Below, in pieces: positions 8,383 through 19,400 of a DNA stretch of 64,000 nucleotides (its first letter is position 1; every line of letters starts with the position of its first letter). Origin of the DNA: CAZNPU01 sp964575335 (GTDB lineage Bacteria > Planctomycetota > Phycisphaerae > Phycisphaerales > SM1A02); contig CAZNPU010000002.1 in NCBI GenBank assembly GCA_964575335.1, positions 124,001 through 188,000 on the forward strand, in the 5' to 3' direction. The notes below the pieces were generated by a model that did no database searches, was not told the origin of the DNA, and saw only the letters and a program-made list of their open reading frames with translations. A program made the position numbers and the translations under genes.

Positions 8383-8437
8383 GCCAACTCATAGCCGACG
8401 CTGACATCTCATCCGCCCCATGCGCGGAGGGAATCCG

Positions 8438-8466
8438 TAACGCAGTATGCGTTGTGGACAGACGGT
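8438..8466 (-). promoter_or_regulatory. Possible promoter of the hyaluronidase-like gene
   Basis: On the minus strand TTGAAC, a 17-bp spacer and TACTGC. The -35 is fair, the -10 is weak. The remaining sequence between the two minus-strand genes here (8383-8669) shows no other feature. Confidence 0.25.
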
Positions 8467-8669
8467 TCAATTATCGGCTCACGCAACGCCCTCGATGCGA
8501 AGAACAGAGCGCATAAATCACATTTATGCCGGTGAAATACATACAGTTTCAAATCAACCGGCGTTTCATCCGTCGCCGCTTCAGGGATATGGGACGCTGC
8601 GCATATCGGTCACTCCCACCCATGCGCCATGCGCTTTTTGCAATGGCGCCTGCGCGCAGCGGATCGACT

Positions 8670-10028
8670 TTATGCAGCGCCCGCAGTGAGAATCTTCTTG
8701 AACGCAGCTTCCTGATTCACAAAGGCGCGAACAACTGCAGGATCAAAGTGCGTGCCTTCGCCGGCCAGGATGATGCGGCTCGCCTGCTCGTGCGTCATCG
8801 CATCTTTGTAAACGCGCCTGGACGTCAACGCATCGTACACGTCGGCCAATGCCACGATGCGGCCAGCCAGTGGTATGTCCTCGCCCGCCAGCCCGAACGG
8901 ATATCCCGTTCCGTCCCAGCGTTCGTGATGAGAAAACGCCACCTCGCAGGCGGTGACCAGAAACGGATCATCGCCCCACCGCTGCTTGATGGCCAGCAGC
9001 GTATCGCCGCCGATAAGCGGATGCTTGCGGATGACCTTCCGCTGCTCGTCGGTGAGCTTGCCCGGATTCAGGAGCACCGAATCGGGGATGCCCACCTTGC
9101 CGATGTCGTGCAGCGAGGAGGTTTCCGCCAGGGTTTCGATGAACTCGGGCGTGATCTCCGGATGGGTATTGGCCATCTCCCTGGCGAGAATCAGCACGTA
9201 TTGGCGAATGCGATCAAGGTGCTCGCCGGTCTGGTCATCGCGCGATTCTGCCAGCTTGGCCAGGCCGAAGATCACCGCGCTGCGCGTTTCAACCTGTTGC
9301 TCAAGCCCTTCGTTTATACGCGCCAATCGGTTCTCATAGCGATAGACGATCGCACTGGTGAATGCGGTGGAGATCAATATGACAACGCCGCTGAGTGTAA
9401 AAACGATGATGCCGGCAGCCCTGGTCACCGCATCGACTGCACCCAGCACTGCCTGCTCGGGCCGGTACACCAGCAGCGTCGCGCTCAGGCGGGGCAATTC
9501 ATGGCTCGCCACGATATATGCGCCGTCATGGGGCATTGGCAGAGGACGAGGCAAGCGAGATTGTCCCGAATCATCGGCTGATGTCTCTGGTTCGCCAGCA
9601 TCGAAGACGAGGAACTCCGGCTGCGCCGCTGCCGCTGCAGTTTCGCTTTGCTGCAGTTGCTGGAGCAGCTCCGGATGGCACAGCACATCTCCGGACTGCT
9701 GATCGACGATGCAGAGAAAGCCCTCGTGAGGGGGGAGATTGAGGCGTTCGACGAGTTGCTGTAGTTGCTGCCACCCCGGAGAGCCTCGCTGGGCGGATTC
9801 AATGCCCAGTTCGTCGATCACCGTGCCCAATTGGACGGCATATTGGGCTGTGACTGCGGTGACCCGCTGCCTCACGATGCGTTCAACCGAAATCTCCAGC
9901 CAGTTCACCAGCCAGATTGAGCCGATCACCAGCGCGAGCAATTGTCCCGCAGCAATGAGAGCAACCAACGCCCAGCGCGTTTGGATGAGCCTGCTCACTG
10001 GCAATGATAGGTCCTTCGGCTGCGGCAT
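8670..10028 (-). CDS. Membrane-bound HD-GYP domain protein (c-di-GMP phosphodiesterase-like)
   Basis: 452 aa. Two membrane segments (about residues 20-45 and 203-230) bracket a periplasmic sensor region of about 150 residues. A short coiled linker leads into a C-terminal HD-GYP domain with HDIGK (H307, D308), HPLIGGD, SHHERWDGTGYP (367-377) and DVYDALTSRRVYK. All metal ligands and the GYP motif are intact, so hydrolysis of cyclic di-GMP is likely; this is family knowledge. The environmental signal is unknown. On the minus strand GATAAT lies 8 nt before the ATG and no Shine-Dalgarno sequence is present, so the mRNA is probably leaderless. Divergent from the PurF-like gene. Confidence 0.88.
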   Translation of the reverse strand: MPQPKDLSLPVSRLIQTRWALVALIAAGQLLALVIGSIWLVNWLEISVERIVRQRVTAVTAQYAVQLGTVIDELGIESAQRGSPGWQQLQQLVERLNLPPHEGFLCIVDQQSGDVLCHPELLQQLQQSETAAAAAQPEFLVFDAGEPETSADDSGQSRLPRPLPMPHDGAYIVASHELPRLSATLLVYRPEQAVLGAVDAVTRAAGIIVFTLSGVVILISTAFTSAIVYRYENRLARINEGLEQQVETRSAVIFGLAKLAESRDDQTGEHLDRIRQYVLILAREMANTHPEITPEFIETLAETSSLHDIGKVGIPDSVLLNPGKLTDEQRKVIRKHPLIGGDTLLAIKQRWGDDPFLVTACEVAFSHHERWDGTGYPFGLAGEDIPLAGRIVALADVYDALTSRRVYKDAMTHEQASRIILAGEGTHFDPAVVRAFVNQEAAFKKILTAGAA

Positions 10029-10144
10029 TGCCGTTCATTATCGAGCCTGACCGGGCATCGGCTGAAGAAATCTCAGCCTGGCCGATTGTGGATTGCTTCA
10101 CCCGATTGCTGATCGGCCTTATTGGGCATAATCTTTCGCTTCTC

Positions 10145-12142
10145 ATGAGTGATTTCATCCGCCACGAATGCGGGCTGGCCCTGGTGCGGCTCCGCCAGCC
10201 GTTGACGTACTACCGCGACCGTTACGGCGACGCGGCCTGGGGCCTGCGCCGCCTCTATCTGCTGATGGAAAAGCAGCACAATCGCGGGCAGGACGGCGCA
10301 GGGTTGGCGGCAGTGAAGTTCGACATGCCCGCCGGCGAGCGGTACCTGCTGCGGGTCCGAAGCGACGACCACAACGCGCTTGAGCACATCTTTGACATTG
10401 TGATGCGCGACATCCGGTCGTCGCGACATCGCAAATCCGAATCGCAACAGCCCGTTGCCAGCAATCCGCCGCCCGCGATAAGCCCTGCCGGTGAACTCAG
10501 TGGGGTATTGAAGGTCTCCGATCCGGTTGACAATCTCACGCTCAAACGCCGGCACAAGTACCTCGGCGAACTGTACCTGGGCCACCTGCGTTACGGGACG
10601 TACTCGAACAACTCAAAGTCCAACTGCCACCCCTTTCTTCGCAAGAACAACACCGCCAGTCGAAATCTCGCAATCGCCGGCAACTTCAACATGACCAACG
10701 CCGGTGAGTTGTTTCAGAAGCTCATCGAGTACGGCCTCAACCCCGTCGGCGACTCCGATACGCAGGTCATTCTGGAAAAGCTCGGCTACTTCCTCGATCG
10801 CGAACACGAATACCTGTACAACACGATCGGTCCGAATACGTTCCGCGGACTGGAAGGACGCGAACTGGCCCAGGTGATATCTGAAGAGCTGAACATTCAG
10901 CGCATCCTGCAGAAGGCGTCCAAACTCTGGGATGGCGGATACGTGTTCGGCGGGTTGATCGGCAACGGCGATGCGTTTGTTTGCCGCGATCCGGCCGGCA
11001 TCCGCCCCGGCTTTTACTATATCGACGATGAAGTGGTGGCTGTGGCCTCAGAGCGGGCTGCGCTGTCAAGCGTGTTCAATGTCGATCCCGCCCAGATCGA
11101 ACCGATCAACCCCGGTCATGTGCTGATCATCAAGCGCAACGGCCATATCTCCCATGAACCGTTCACCGATCCCCTGCCCCTGCGGCAATGCGTCTTTGAG
11201 CGCATCTATTTCAGTCGCGGCAATGATCCGGATATCTACTGCGAGCGCAAAGAGCTGGGCCGCAATCTTGCGCCGCGCGTGCTCGAAGCGATTGGCTGCG
11301 ACACCGAGCATGCGGTGTTTGGCTTCATTCCCAACACTGCCGAAGCCGCCTACATGGGCATGCTCGAGCGTCTGGACGAACTGACGCGAGAACGCCACGC
11401 CCAGGAACTGTGGCAGCGCATCGAATCGGGCACGATCAAACCCTCCGATCTGATGCATCTGCTCAACGGCCGCATTCGTGCCGAGAAAATCGCCCACAAG
11501 GATCAGCGCCTGCGCACCTTCATCACGCACGATGCAGCGCGGCGCGACCTTGTCATGCACATTTACGACGTCACCCGCGGCGTGGTCGGCCCCGATGATT
11601 CGCTCATCATGCTTGATGACTCGATCGTGCGCGGCACGACGCTGCGCGAATCGATCATCACGATTCTCAGTCGCCTCAATCCCAAACGCATCATCATCGT
11701 CAGCTCCGCGCCGCCGATCATGTATCCCGACTGCTACGGCATCGACATGAGCCGGCTGGGACGCTTTATCGCATTCGAAGCGGCGGTCTCGCTGCTGCTG
11801 GAGCGAGGCGAGGAGGCGCTGCTGGATGAAGTTGAGCAGCTCTGCCGCGAGCAGGCCGACAAACCCGCTGAGGCCATGACGAATTATGTTCGCATGATTT
11901 ACGATCGCTTCACGCTTGAAGAGCTGTCAAAGAAAGTGGCGCAGCTTGTGCGGCCGCGCGACATTCCATGGACGGGCGAGGTTGATGTGATCTATCAGAC
12001 CGTCGAGGGATTGCACAGCGCCATGCCCAATCACACCGGCGACTGGTATTTCACCGGCAATTACCCAACGCCCGGCGGGTACCGGGTGCTGAATACGTCG
12101 TACCTGAACTGGCGACAGGCGACGGACGCGAGGGCGTATTGA
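10145..12142 (+). CDS. PurF-like glutamine amidotransferase/phosphoribosyltransferase
   Basis: About 665 aa, longer than classical PurF (about 470-500). The N-terminal class II amidotransferase domain starts MSDFIRHECGLALVRL; the Cys at residue 9 is the expected nucleophile, exposed after removal of a short propeptide. LLMEKQHNRGQDGAGLA and the later YLGHLRYGTYS are glutaminase motifs. The C-terminal domain has LIMLDDSIVRGTTLRESI near residues 489-505, the PRPP-binding loop of type I phosphoribosyltransferases. This architecture matches the long amidophosphoribosyltransferase-like proteins of Bacteroidetes and related phyla. It may make 5-phosphoribosylamine for purine synthesis, or be a paralogue with another acceptor. 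The ATG at 10145 fits the family N-terminus; the frame is open 47 codons further upstream without similarity. Confidence 0.85.
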   Translation: MSDFIRHECGLALVRLRQPLTYYRDRYGDAAWGLRRLYLLMEKQHNRGQDGAGLAAVKFDMPAGERYLLRVRSDDHNALEHIFDIVMRDIRSSRHRKSESQQPVASNPPPAISPAGELSGVLKVSDPVDNLTLKRRHKYLGELYLGHLRYGTYSNNSKSNCHPFLRKNNTASRNLAIAGNFNMTNAGELFQKLIEYGLNPVGDSDTQVILEKLGYFLDREHEYLYNTIGPNTFRGLEGRELAQVISEELNIQRILQKASKLWDGGYVFGGLIGNGDAFVCRDPAGIRPGFYYIDDEVVAVASERAALSSVFNVDPAQIEPINPGHVLIIKRNGHISHEPFTDPLPLRQCVFERIYFSRGNDPDIYCERKELGRNLAPRVLEAIGCDTEHAVFGFIPNTAEAAYMGMLERLDELTRERHAQELWQRIESGTIKPSDLMHLLNGRIRAEKIAHKDQRLRTFITHDAARRDLVMHIYDVTRGVVGPDDSLIMLDDSIVRGTTLRESIITILSRLNPKRIIIVSSAPPIMYPDCYGIDMSRLGRFIAFEAAVSLLLERGEEALLDEVEQLCREQADKPAEAMTNYVRMIYDRFTLEELSKKVAQLVRPRDIPWTGEVDVIYQTVEGLHSAMPNHTGDWYFTGNYPTPGGYRVLNTSYLNWRQATDARAY

Positions 12143-12473
12143 ACAGCAAAGCGCTGGCGATCGCCGCTTGCTGCGCTGCATGCGTCAGGCAGCATCAACT
12201 CAATTCAATTCAGCAACGAAATCGAATAAGGGGCGATCTTCGCGCCCTGCGCCGTGTTGCGCTGCGCCTGGGTTGATCCGATAACGTGACGCCGCTCCAG
12301 AATCAATGTTTTCGCACGGGGGCGAAACTCATCGCGGCATTGCGGCGCAGCTAATCCAAGCGATAAATCCAGTCGATGGGATTATCAGGCCGTTTGAGAG
12401 TCGGCGTGCTGATAAGGCTCGCTGCCATCGATCGGCGAAAGAAGGCGACGTTTGAAGATTGCGGAGTCGTGCG
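12143..12473. other. Intergenic stretch, nothing recognised
   Basis: About 330 bp between the PurF-like gene and the TPR pair. I see no tRNA, no terminator with a T-run and no clear promoter hexamers. A GGAG at 12463-12466 serves the TPR gene. Confidence 0.5.
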
Positions 12474-13565
12474 GTGAATCAGTTCATCGAACCAGTGCGC
12501 GCATTGTCGGGGGATGATGGCGACGTGCCGAGCACAGCAACCGCAGTTTGCAGCAGCAACGAGTCATTACCACCTCGCGATGAGCGGGCAGTTGCGCGCC
12601 AGTTGTGCTGCGCGATTGACCGAGCGGTTGAGCTTGGCCTCTGGGAGCATGCTGGGCGGGTCATTCAGACCGCTGCGCGTCTGGCGCAGTCGCATCCGCG
12701 TCTCAGCGAACGCATCGCGCGGTTTCGTTTACAGCAGAATCACATCGAAGCGGCCTTGACGGTAATCGAATCCTGTCAGGGACAATCAGCTTCGCTGCGG
12801 CTTCTACGCGCGGTATGTTTGATCAAGCTTGGACGCGGGCGCGAAGCGCATATGGACCTGCATGAATGGTGCCGGCGACCGACCGCTCCGCTGCAGGCGC
12901 GATGCATGCTTGCCCTGCTTGAGTGGCAGGCTGGCGACATGAACGCTGCTGCTGAGGCATTGCGGCAGAACTTGACGCAACTGGAAGATCCGCACACGCT
13001 CACATTGCTCATTCTGCTTTGCGTGCAGCAGAACAAGTTCGAGCAGGCTGTACTCTGGGCGCAGCGGCTGCGGCAGACAAGCGCGTTCAGCGACAACAAC
13101 GCCGAAACCGACATCCTGCTGCGCTCGCTGGGCATGGACGGCATACACGATGACATCAAGCCGACCTCGCAGCAGATTGAAATGCTGGCTGCGGAGCTTC
13201 TTGCCAATGAAGATGTCATTCCCGCGCTGGTTGCGGCCCAAATGCACGAGCCTCACCCGCATCAGATCCAGCTTCAACGGGCTTCGCTCGAATACGCACT
13301 GCCCGAATTGAATGACCAGGTGGCGGCGTACGTGGCGCTGGTGCAGCTTTGCCGATTGATGGACAACATGGATGCTGCGATGCACTGGGCTCAGCGCGGC
13401 CTGGAGCAGCATCCGCTGTCAGCATCGCTGGCGCGGCTTGTGGTTGAATGCGAAAACGAACTGTCGCAGCAGCGCATTGAGCATTCCGCTCGATCGCGGT
13501 GCGAGCATAGTGAAGACGGTTCGGACATGGGTTTGTCGCAGGTGATCCGGGAGCAGGCGGCATGA
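12474..13565 (+). CDS. TPR-like helical repeat protein (first of pair)
   Basis: About 363 aa, no signal peptide. The sequence is an array of helix pairs with TPR spacing, for example LWEHAGRVIQTAARLAQSHPRLSERIARFRLQQNHIEAALTVIESC, LRLLRAVCLIKLGRGREAHMDL and YVALVQLCRLMDNMDAAMHWAQRGLEQHP, the last close to a canonical TPR. Such repeats form protein-binding scaffolds; the partner is unknown. A GTG at 12474 is preferred over the TTG at 12459 because GGAG lies 7 nt before it. The stop overlaps the ATG of the next gene in ATGA, so the two are translationally coupled and their products probably act together. Not homologous by eye to any named gene. Confidence 0.6.
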   Translation: MNQFIEPVRALSGDDGDVPSTATAVCSSNESLPPRDERAVARQLCCAIDRAVELGLWEHAGRVIQTAARLAQSHPRLSERIARFRLQQNHIEAALTVIESCQGQSASLRLLRAVCLIKLGRGREAHMDLHEWCRRPTAPLQARCMLALLEWQAGDMNAAAEALRQNLTQLEDPHTLTLLILLCVQQNKFEQAVLWAQRLRQTSAFSDNNAETDILLRSLGMDGIHDDIKPTSQQIEMLAAELLANEDVIPALVAAQMHEPHPHQIQLQRASLEYALPELNDQVAAYVALVQLCRLMDNMDAAMHWAQRGLEQHPLSASLARLVVECENELSQQRIEHSARSRCEHSEDGSDMGLSQVIREQAA

Positions 13566-14878
13566 GCGATCACACGACGTTGCACAGACGCGTTCTCAGC
13601 AGGGCTGACGCAGCCCACCTGCTGCGCAGCGCACGTCGCGCATTGCAGCACAATACTTCAGATGCTTCGGATCGCATCGGTTGGGCGTATCTGGTGCTGC
13701 GTGAACGGCGATCGATGGTGCGGCTGAAAATCGACTGGCTACTTCAGCAGCGGCTGTTTGATTCCGCTGATGCGCTGATTGCGCGAAGCCTGATGCAGGA
13801 TCGCGATCACCCCCTGATGCGCTGGCGTTACGCAAAAAGCCTATATGAGCAGGGCCGCGTCCGCCAGGCGGAGCGGGAGATGCGCGCAGTTGTTCAACAG
13901 CGGCCAAAGCACTGCGGCGTATTGCGGTTCGCTGCTCAGGTGGCGTGCGCATTGGATAATCCGCGCCACGCCGTAGCGTTACTGACGATGGCGCTTGATG
14001 AACAGCCGAAGAATGATTCAATTCGCGCGGAACTGATCGATGCGCTATTGCGTGCAGGCCTTGTTGCGCGGGCAGCACACATGCTTACCCTGATGGCTGC
14101 CCCGCCGCCTGCACTGGTGTCGCGCGTGCTGCGGGCGCAGCATCGTCCGCTGGAAGCTGTTGATATCCTGCGCAATGCCTTGCTGGCCGGCAGCGAAAAC
14201 TGCGACCGTTCCGAACTGGTGAGCGAACTGGCGCTTACGCTGGAAGAAATCGGCGACGGTTTGACCCTTGAACAGTTGCTTACTGAGCACGATCGCATCA
14301 ATGACGGCGCGAAACTCACGCTCGCCCGCTCCGCGATGATGTTTGGAATCATCACGCCGGCGATGCAGATCATTGATGAACTGATCGCTGAGCAGTCGTC
14401 ATGCATGCGAGGCGCGCTGCATGCGCAAGTCGCAATCAATGCTGTCGCCCGGGATCTGAATGATTCGTGGCGCGCATTGCGTCAACTGGCAGCAACACGC
14501 GACGGCATTGATTATCGCCTGATGGCTGACTGCTGGCTCCGCGCGCAGCTTGGGCGAATGCTCAATGACCAGGGCGACGCCCGTGCCGCGAGCATCGATC
14601 CAAGCATCAGTCTCCTGCAGCCGATGCTCCAGCATGCTGTTGATGTCTTGAGCGCCAAGCTGCAAAGCGCAGCAACCGATGATGAGCAGTTCGATACCGC
14701 AGCAATTCAGCAGCATCTGGCCGGCTGTCTTGTGGCGATGGGCCGCTCACGCGAGGCGATGTCTCTTCTTGCAACTGCTGCAGCAACCGGGACTGACAGC
14801 TTGCCTCAAGTCGGCGCACATGCGATGGATTCGCTCTATGCGCACGATCAGGCGGCGCTGCCTCGCCGCGCCGCCTGA
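13562..14878 (+). CDS. TPR-like helical repeat protein (second of pair)
   Basis: 438 aa, Ala/Leu/Arg-rich and almost wholly helical. Clear TPR-type units include LIARSLMQDRDHPLMRWRYAKSLYEQGRVRQAEREMRAVVQQRPKHCGVLRFAAQVACALDNPRHAVALLTMALDEQPKNDSIRAELIDALLRAGL, with the W/L-G-Y-A-P pattern and about 34-residue period in residues 60-170. Later repeats are degenerate. No signal sequence or catalytic motif. The start codon overlaps the stop of the preceding TPR gene by 4 nt. The pairing of two TPR proteins recalls tandem solenoid adaptors in cell-envelope or regulatory complexes, but nothing in the window names the complex. Confidence 0.6.
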   Translation: MSDHTTLHRRVLSRADAAHLLRSARRALQHNTSDASDRIGWAYLVLRERRSMVRLKIDWLLQQRLFDSADALIARSLMQDRDHPLMRWRYAKSLYEQGRVRQAEREMRAVVQQRPKHCGVLRFAAQVACALDNPRHAVALLTMALDEQPKNDSIRAELIDALLRAGLVARAAHMLTLMAAPPPALVSRVLRAQHRPLEAVDILRNALLAGSENCDRSELVSELALTLEEIGDGLTLEQLLTEHDRINDGAKLTLARSAMMFGIITPAMQIIDELIAEQSSCMRGALHAQVAINAVARDLNDSWRALRQLAATRDGIDYRLMADCWLRAQLGRMLNDQGDARAASIDPSISLLQPMLQHAVDVLSAKLQSAATDDEQFDTAAIQQHLAGCLVAMGRSREAMSLLATAAATGTDSLPQVGAHAMDSLYAHDQAALPRRAA

Positions 14879-14971
14879 TGCGCTGATCTTCTCCGACTCG
14901 ATCGGTTGCATTCGTTACTCGTTGCCTGTTGCGTAACGAACCGGGTAACTGCACTTGTTTGCGCGTTCGCG

Positions 14972-16150
14972 TTATTGCGGGCCGATCCTCAGTGCGTCAA
15001 GCTCCGCTTCGGTCCAATCGCTGATCTGCCACGTCGACCGATCATCCGCCGGCTGATCGTTGAACCAGATCGTTCCCTTAGGCCACGTGATCCACTGCGA
15101 GAACGGCTCGCCGTTGTCATCGCGGAACGGCTCGCGCCAGCCGATTTCAATTGGGTAACGCGCAACGGGACTGTAGATGTCGATGTGGCGCATCTGCACA
15201 TAGCGCGTTCCCTTGCCGCAGTGGATGGCAAGCGGGGTCATGATGCTGTTGTGGTTGATCGTGCAGTTGTCGATGCGCAGATATTCCAGCGGCCGCTCGG
15301 TGTACCACTCGCTCGGCCGAAGGTTAAACAGCACGCTTCCCTTCTCGAAAACGCAGTTGCGCACGCACACCTTGTACACGCCGTAAGCCCAGAGCGTGCG
15401 CTTGTTGTTGGCGCCGATCGTGCTGTTTTCGATCAGCGCATGCTGCACCTGGCTCATGCGCAGGCCGTGCTGGCCAGCCCTCGATGAGAGCGTGATACTG
15501 ATGTTGTCGATCCAGAGATGATCCGGTTCAAGATCGTCATCTTCGAGAAAGATGCCGTATCCGCCGTCCCAATTGGGGTTGGTCCAGTCGCTGATGTCGA
15601 GGATGTCGGTGTCTTCGATCGCCAGCCGCTCCCACTTGCCGTCAGCGACGATGCCGTCGGCAGTGTTGCGGAACCGGCAGCCGGTGATGCGCACATCGCT
15701 GGCGGGCGTGTACAGCTGCACGCCGCGGCAGTTGCCCGGCGAGTTGCTGGCCACTTCCAGATCCAGGCCGATCAGCTCAACGCGACTGCTGTAGATTTCG
15801 ATGAAGCCAGCCCATGTGTCCTGTCCCGTCCAGGTGATTTTGTCAGCGTTCTGAAAATCAAGCTGCACGTCGTTGACGTGCACCGCGATCGTATCGCCGC
15901 TGCGAAACTGCACGTTGCCGTGCACTTCAACAGACGTATTTGCAGCAATGGCGTTTTGAATTTCCGCCACGGTCGGGCTGGTCAATCGCACACGTTTGCT
16001 GATCTGCGGCGGCGTTGGCGCATCCACGGGATAGGCCCAGTCGGGGCCGGAGCTTGCGTGGGCCACATGCACACTCTGGCCGCCAAACCCCAGCAGCGAA
16101 ATGCCAAGCATAATTCCAAATCGGCGAGCAGTTCGTCGAATGTTGTTCAT
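14972..16150 (-). CDS. Secreted right-handed parallel beta-helix protein
   Basis: 392 aa. A signal peptide (GIMLGISLLGFGGQSVHVAHA, cleavage near residue 32) is followed by WAYPVDAP and then repeating short strands with Asn and Ile/Val ladders: LIGLDLEVASNSPGNCRGVQLY, VRITGCRFRNTADGIV, LAIEDTDILDIS, LWIDNISITLSSRAGQHGLRMSQVQHALIENSTIGANN, VCVRNCVFEKGSV and LRIDNCTINHNSI. This is the pectate-lyase/PbH1 coil pattern. Such proteins bind or cleave polysaccharides, or simply serve as surface structures. The catalytic residues of a specific lyase family were not identified. AAGAGG just upstream of the ATG is a short-spaced ribosome site. Terminates convergently with the TPR pair. Confidence 0.75.
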   Translation of the reverse strand: MNNIRRTARRFGIMLGISLLGFGGQSVHVAHASSGPDWAYPVDAPTPPQISKRVRLTSPTVAEIQNAIAANTSVEVHGNVQFRSGDTIAVHVNDVQLDFQNADKITWTGQDTWAGFIEIYSSRVELIGLDLEVASNSPGNCRGVQLYTPASDVRITGCRFRNTADGIVADGKWERLAIEDTDILDISDWTNPNWDGGYGIFLEDDDLEPDHLWIDNISITLSSRAGQHGLRMSQVQHALIENSTIGANNKRTLWAYGVYKVCVRNCVFEKGSVLFNLRPSEWYTERPLEYLRIDNCTINHNSIMTPLAIHCGKGTRYVQMRHIDIYSPVARYPIEIGWREPFRDDNGEPFSQWITWPKGTIWFNDQPADDRSTWQISDWTEAELDALRIGPQ

Positions 16151-16464
16151 AGCCTCTTCTCACGAAAAAACAGACTCTGCCGGGCCACCAAGCCCAGCAA
16201 GGTGCAGTGGTACGCGAGACTGGTTGAGCCTGTTCAATCGATTGAGAAATCCGCCCTATTGACCGCGCTATGCGCGATTGTCCCACCCCTCAGCCGGCTG
16301 CGCATGCGCCATTGCCAAGTGAAGAGCCGGAACTGCCGCAAGAAATGACGAAAAATTTTTGCACCCGGCTGAATGCTGCTGCGCTGCAGCGCAACGCGCG
16401 AGGCATGATGCGCACAGCATCATCGCATTCACTTGGATTGATCAGTCATGCATGCCGGTGGCGC
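16151..16464. other. Intergenic stretch, nothing recognised
   Basis: About 315 bp between two minus-strand genes. It must hold the promoter of the beta-helix gene but I find no convincing -35/-10 pair. No small gene or RNA is evident. Confidence 0.4.
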
Positions 16465-19400
16465 TTAGTTGCTCGATCCGGAAATCAACCGCCCGATCGT
16501 GCCGCTGACTTCCGCAAAGGGCACCACGCGCACATCGCGCTCGCCCAGCGTGCCGCTGATGCGCACCGATGCGGTATCGGCCTGCAGCGCGCCGAGTGTG
16601 CGATCAAGATCGCGGAAAAACGGCAGGTCGATATCCTTCAGCGGCCTCACTGCGCCCACCGCCACGCCGTCGATGGGGCTTTCAGCGCCGGCCCAGATAT
16701 CAGCGATGCGCAACCTCGCCAGCACATCCGTGCCCCGGTTGTAATATTCCAGGCGGCTCAACTCAATCGCATCGCCTTCAAGACGAAATATCGCAGTACC
16801 TTCGCCTGTGGGATCGGATCGGCCGAAGTTCAGATTCAAGGTGTTGTACAGCAGCGAAATGATGGGCAGATTGGCCAAATCGGTTTCCCGCAGCCGCACG
16901 CGGCCTTCGCCGAACATTCGATGCGGATACTGCAGGTAACCGCCGGCAGAAAGCTGGCCGGTCACGCGGCCGGGGATTTCGTGATCCGATGGATCGGTGA
17001 TCTGCAAGATCTGATTCAGGCTGAGCTGATCAAAATCAACGTTCCAATGAACAAACGGCGCATCGTCATGCCACGTCAGGCGTCCCCAAAGCGCAAGCGA
17101 TCCATCAACTGCATCGAACTGTGATTTCTGAATAAGGATGCGATCCGGACCTGCATACGCTTCGATTCGTCCGCCGCCGAACGTAATGGTTTGAAGCTCT
17201 ATATTGTCCGAATGCAGCACCATGTCGATGCGCATCGGCTCCGGTGCGTGGGGGGCGGTGGCCTTTTCAATTGTTGCTGCGCCTGAAAGCGTGCCTCGCA
17301 GTATTGCCAACTCCGGCACGAATCGCGCAACCGTGGCCATATCCAGATTCGACCACATCAATTCGCCCGTGCTGTCGGTCCATTGATCAATGACAAGCTT
17401 GCCGTGTCCTTCGACTGTGCCATCAAGCACTGCAGCGTTGAACTGTGAAATGTGAACGGTGCGCCCCTGCACTGATGCCACAGCCTGCATCGGGCCAAGC
17501 TCAGTGCCGTTGATGCTCGCCAGGCCCTGCACGTTCACATTGCCTTGTGCCGTTTTCTCGACCAGATCGATGTCAAGATCAGCGTGCCCGTCGGCAATCA
17601 ACCGCAGGTTGTATTCAGATGATGCAAGCGGCCATGATTCCGCGGTGACATCCACCGTGAGCCGACGCGTTGCAGTGTGCAACTGCATGTTTCCTGCCAG
17701 GGACGCATCATCATTTTCCAGGCGCATCTGTTCAAGCCGCAGGATGCCGTCGCTGCTGCTGATGCGGCCGCCTGCCGTTGTGAATCGTTCATCTCGAATG
17801 CGAGCATCCGCCAGTTGCCAGTTGCCATCGAGATGCGCTTTGGTGAGATCAAAGTTGGGAATGTTTGCGGTGAACTGTGCCGCCAGCGCGCCCTCAGCAT
17901 CAATAGGTGCGCCGACCAGATCAAGCGCCTGCTGCACGAGCACGTTTACTGCATCCACGTGCGCGATGATGGTTTGCGTTGACGGGCGATACTCGCCCTG
18001 CACGCTGGCCTGTCCGCTGAAAAGATCATTGATCTGCACCTGCCAGCGTGTTGCGTCCGGCGTCAGCGCTGCGTTGACGGGAATCGTCAGTTGCTCGATC
18101 CTGCCATCGCCGACTTTGAGATTGGTGATGACTGTGTCGCCTTGAGCGAAAAGCGTCAGCGGCTGCACATCGCCCTGCACCGTGATTTCAGTGCGCAGCG
18201 AAGCAGGAGATGATGCATCTTTATCCGGCACGAATGAGCCGTCGAGTTTGATTGCAGGCAACGCTGCGGTGATCACGGCACGACTGTCAAGCGGCTGTGG
18301 GGCATGCAGCGTGTATGTGCCTTCAGCAAGAAGCTGCCAGGCGTGATTGGCGATTTCAAATTTTGAGATGACTGCGCGAGTGTGATCGCCGGAAGCTGCA
18401 AGGCGCAGATCGATCGGCGCAGCTGGAAGCCCGAGCACATCCCACTGGCTTGCTGAGGCGTTAAGCGACCACTGCTGCGTCTGCACGTTGATGCGGCCGC
18501 TCGCCTGCGCACGGGCGTTGGGCACATCCAGTTGCGTCAGCCTGATCTCCGGCCAGGTTGCCTGAAATCTGGATACCGCGCCGCCCAGATCGATTTCGTC
18601 CTCATCGGTTTTCACAATCAGCCGGGGCAACGTGAGCGTGCCCTCCATTGCCGTCCAGTTCACCCCTTGCGCCGATGCTTCGATCTGCATGTCCCATGAG
18701 CCGATCGGCGCGGAACCTTTGCTGACGCTGATCAGATTCAGGCTGCGCAATCCGGCTGAGGGCATCTGCGCGGTGGCTTGGAGGGCGCCATAATGCGTGA
18801 TCGTGTCGGTCTGACCGCGTCCTTCCCATTGGGCGGCAAGCTCACCGAAGTTTCGCCGACGATCCCAGCAGCCATCAAGCGCCATTGCGATGTCTTGTGT
18901 GCCGAGCTGCAGTTGCGACAGTTCGATCATGGCATGGCTCAGCGCAAGCTGGCCACCAGTCAGCCAGATCTGCTCAACCGGCATATTCCATTGCGCAGGA
19001 AGCTGAACATGAAGATTCATCGCGCTGGCGATCGCGCCTTGTCCGTTGATTTCCAGCGCAACTGCCCCATTGCTCTGAACGTTTGCAAACGTTGCATCGG
19101 AAAGCGTCAACTGCCCGGTTAGCCACTCGTCCGCCAGTTTGCCCTGCCATATGCCTTGTGCATGAAGTGGCGAGGAAACATTTTCATCAACGAACGCGCG
19201 CAAGAGTTCCTCGCTGGCGTTGAGCTGGAAGTTCACAGCATGTTGCCATGCGCCGCCGGTCGCAACGCGGCCATCAATCTGCAGAACCTGCGGCACTGTG
19301 CCGGCAAAATTCCAGACATATGCGCCATCCGGCCTGCCCTCAAACGCAAGCGGCGGCAATGCCAGCGATTCGTTGCGGCGATTGACAAGCGTGACATGCG

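Noticed and set aside
8526..9581. 351-aa plus-strand frame over the HD-GYP gene
   Set aside because: It mirrors the HD-GYP coding sequence and has no independent features.
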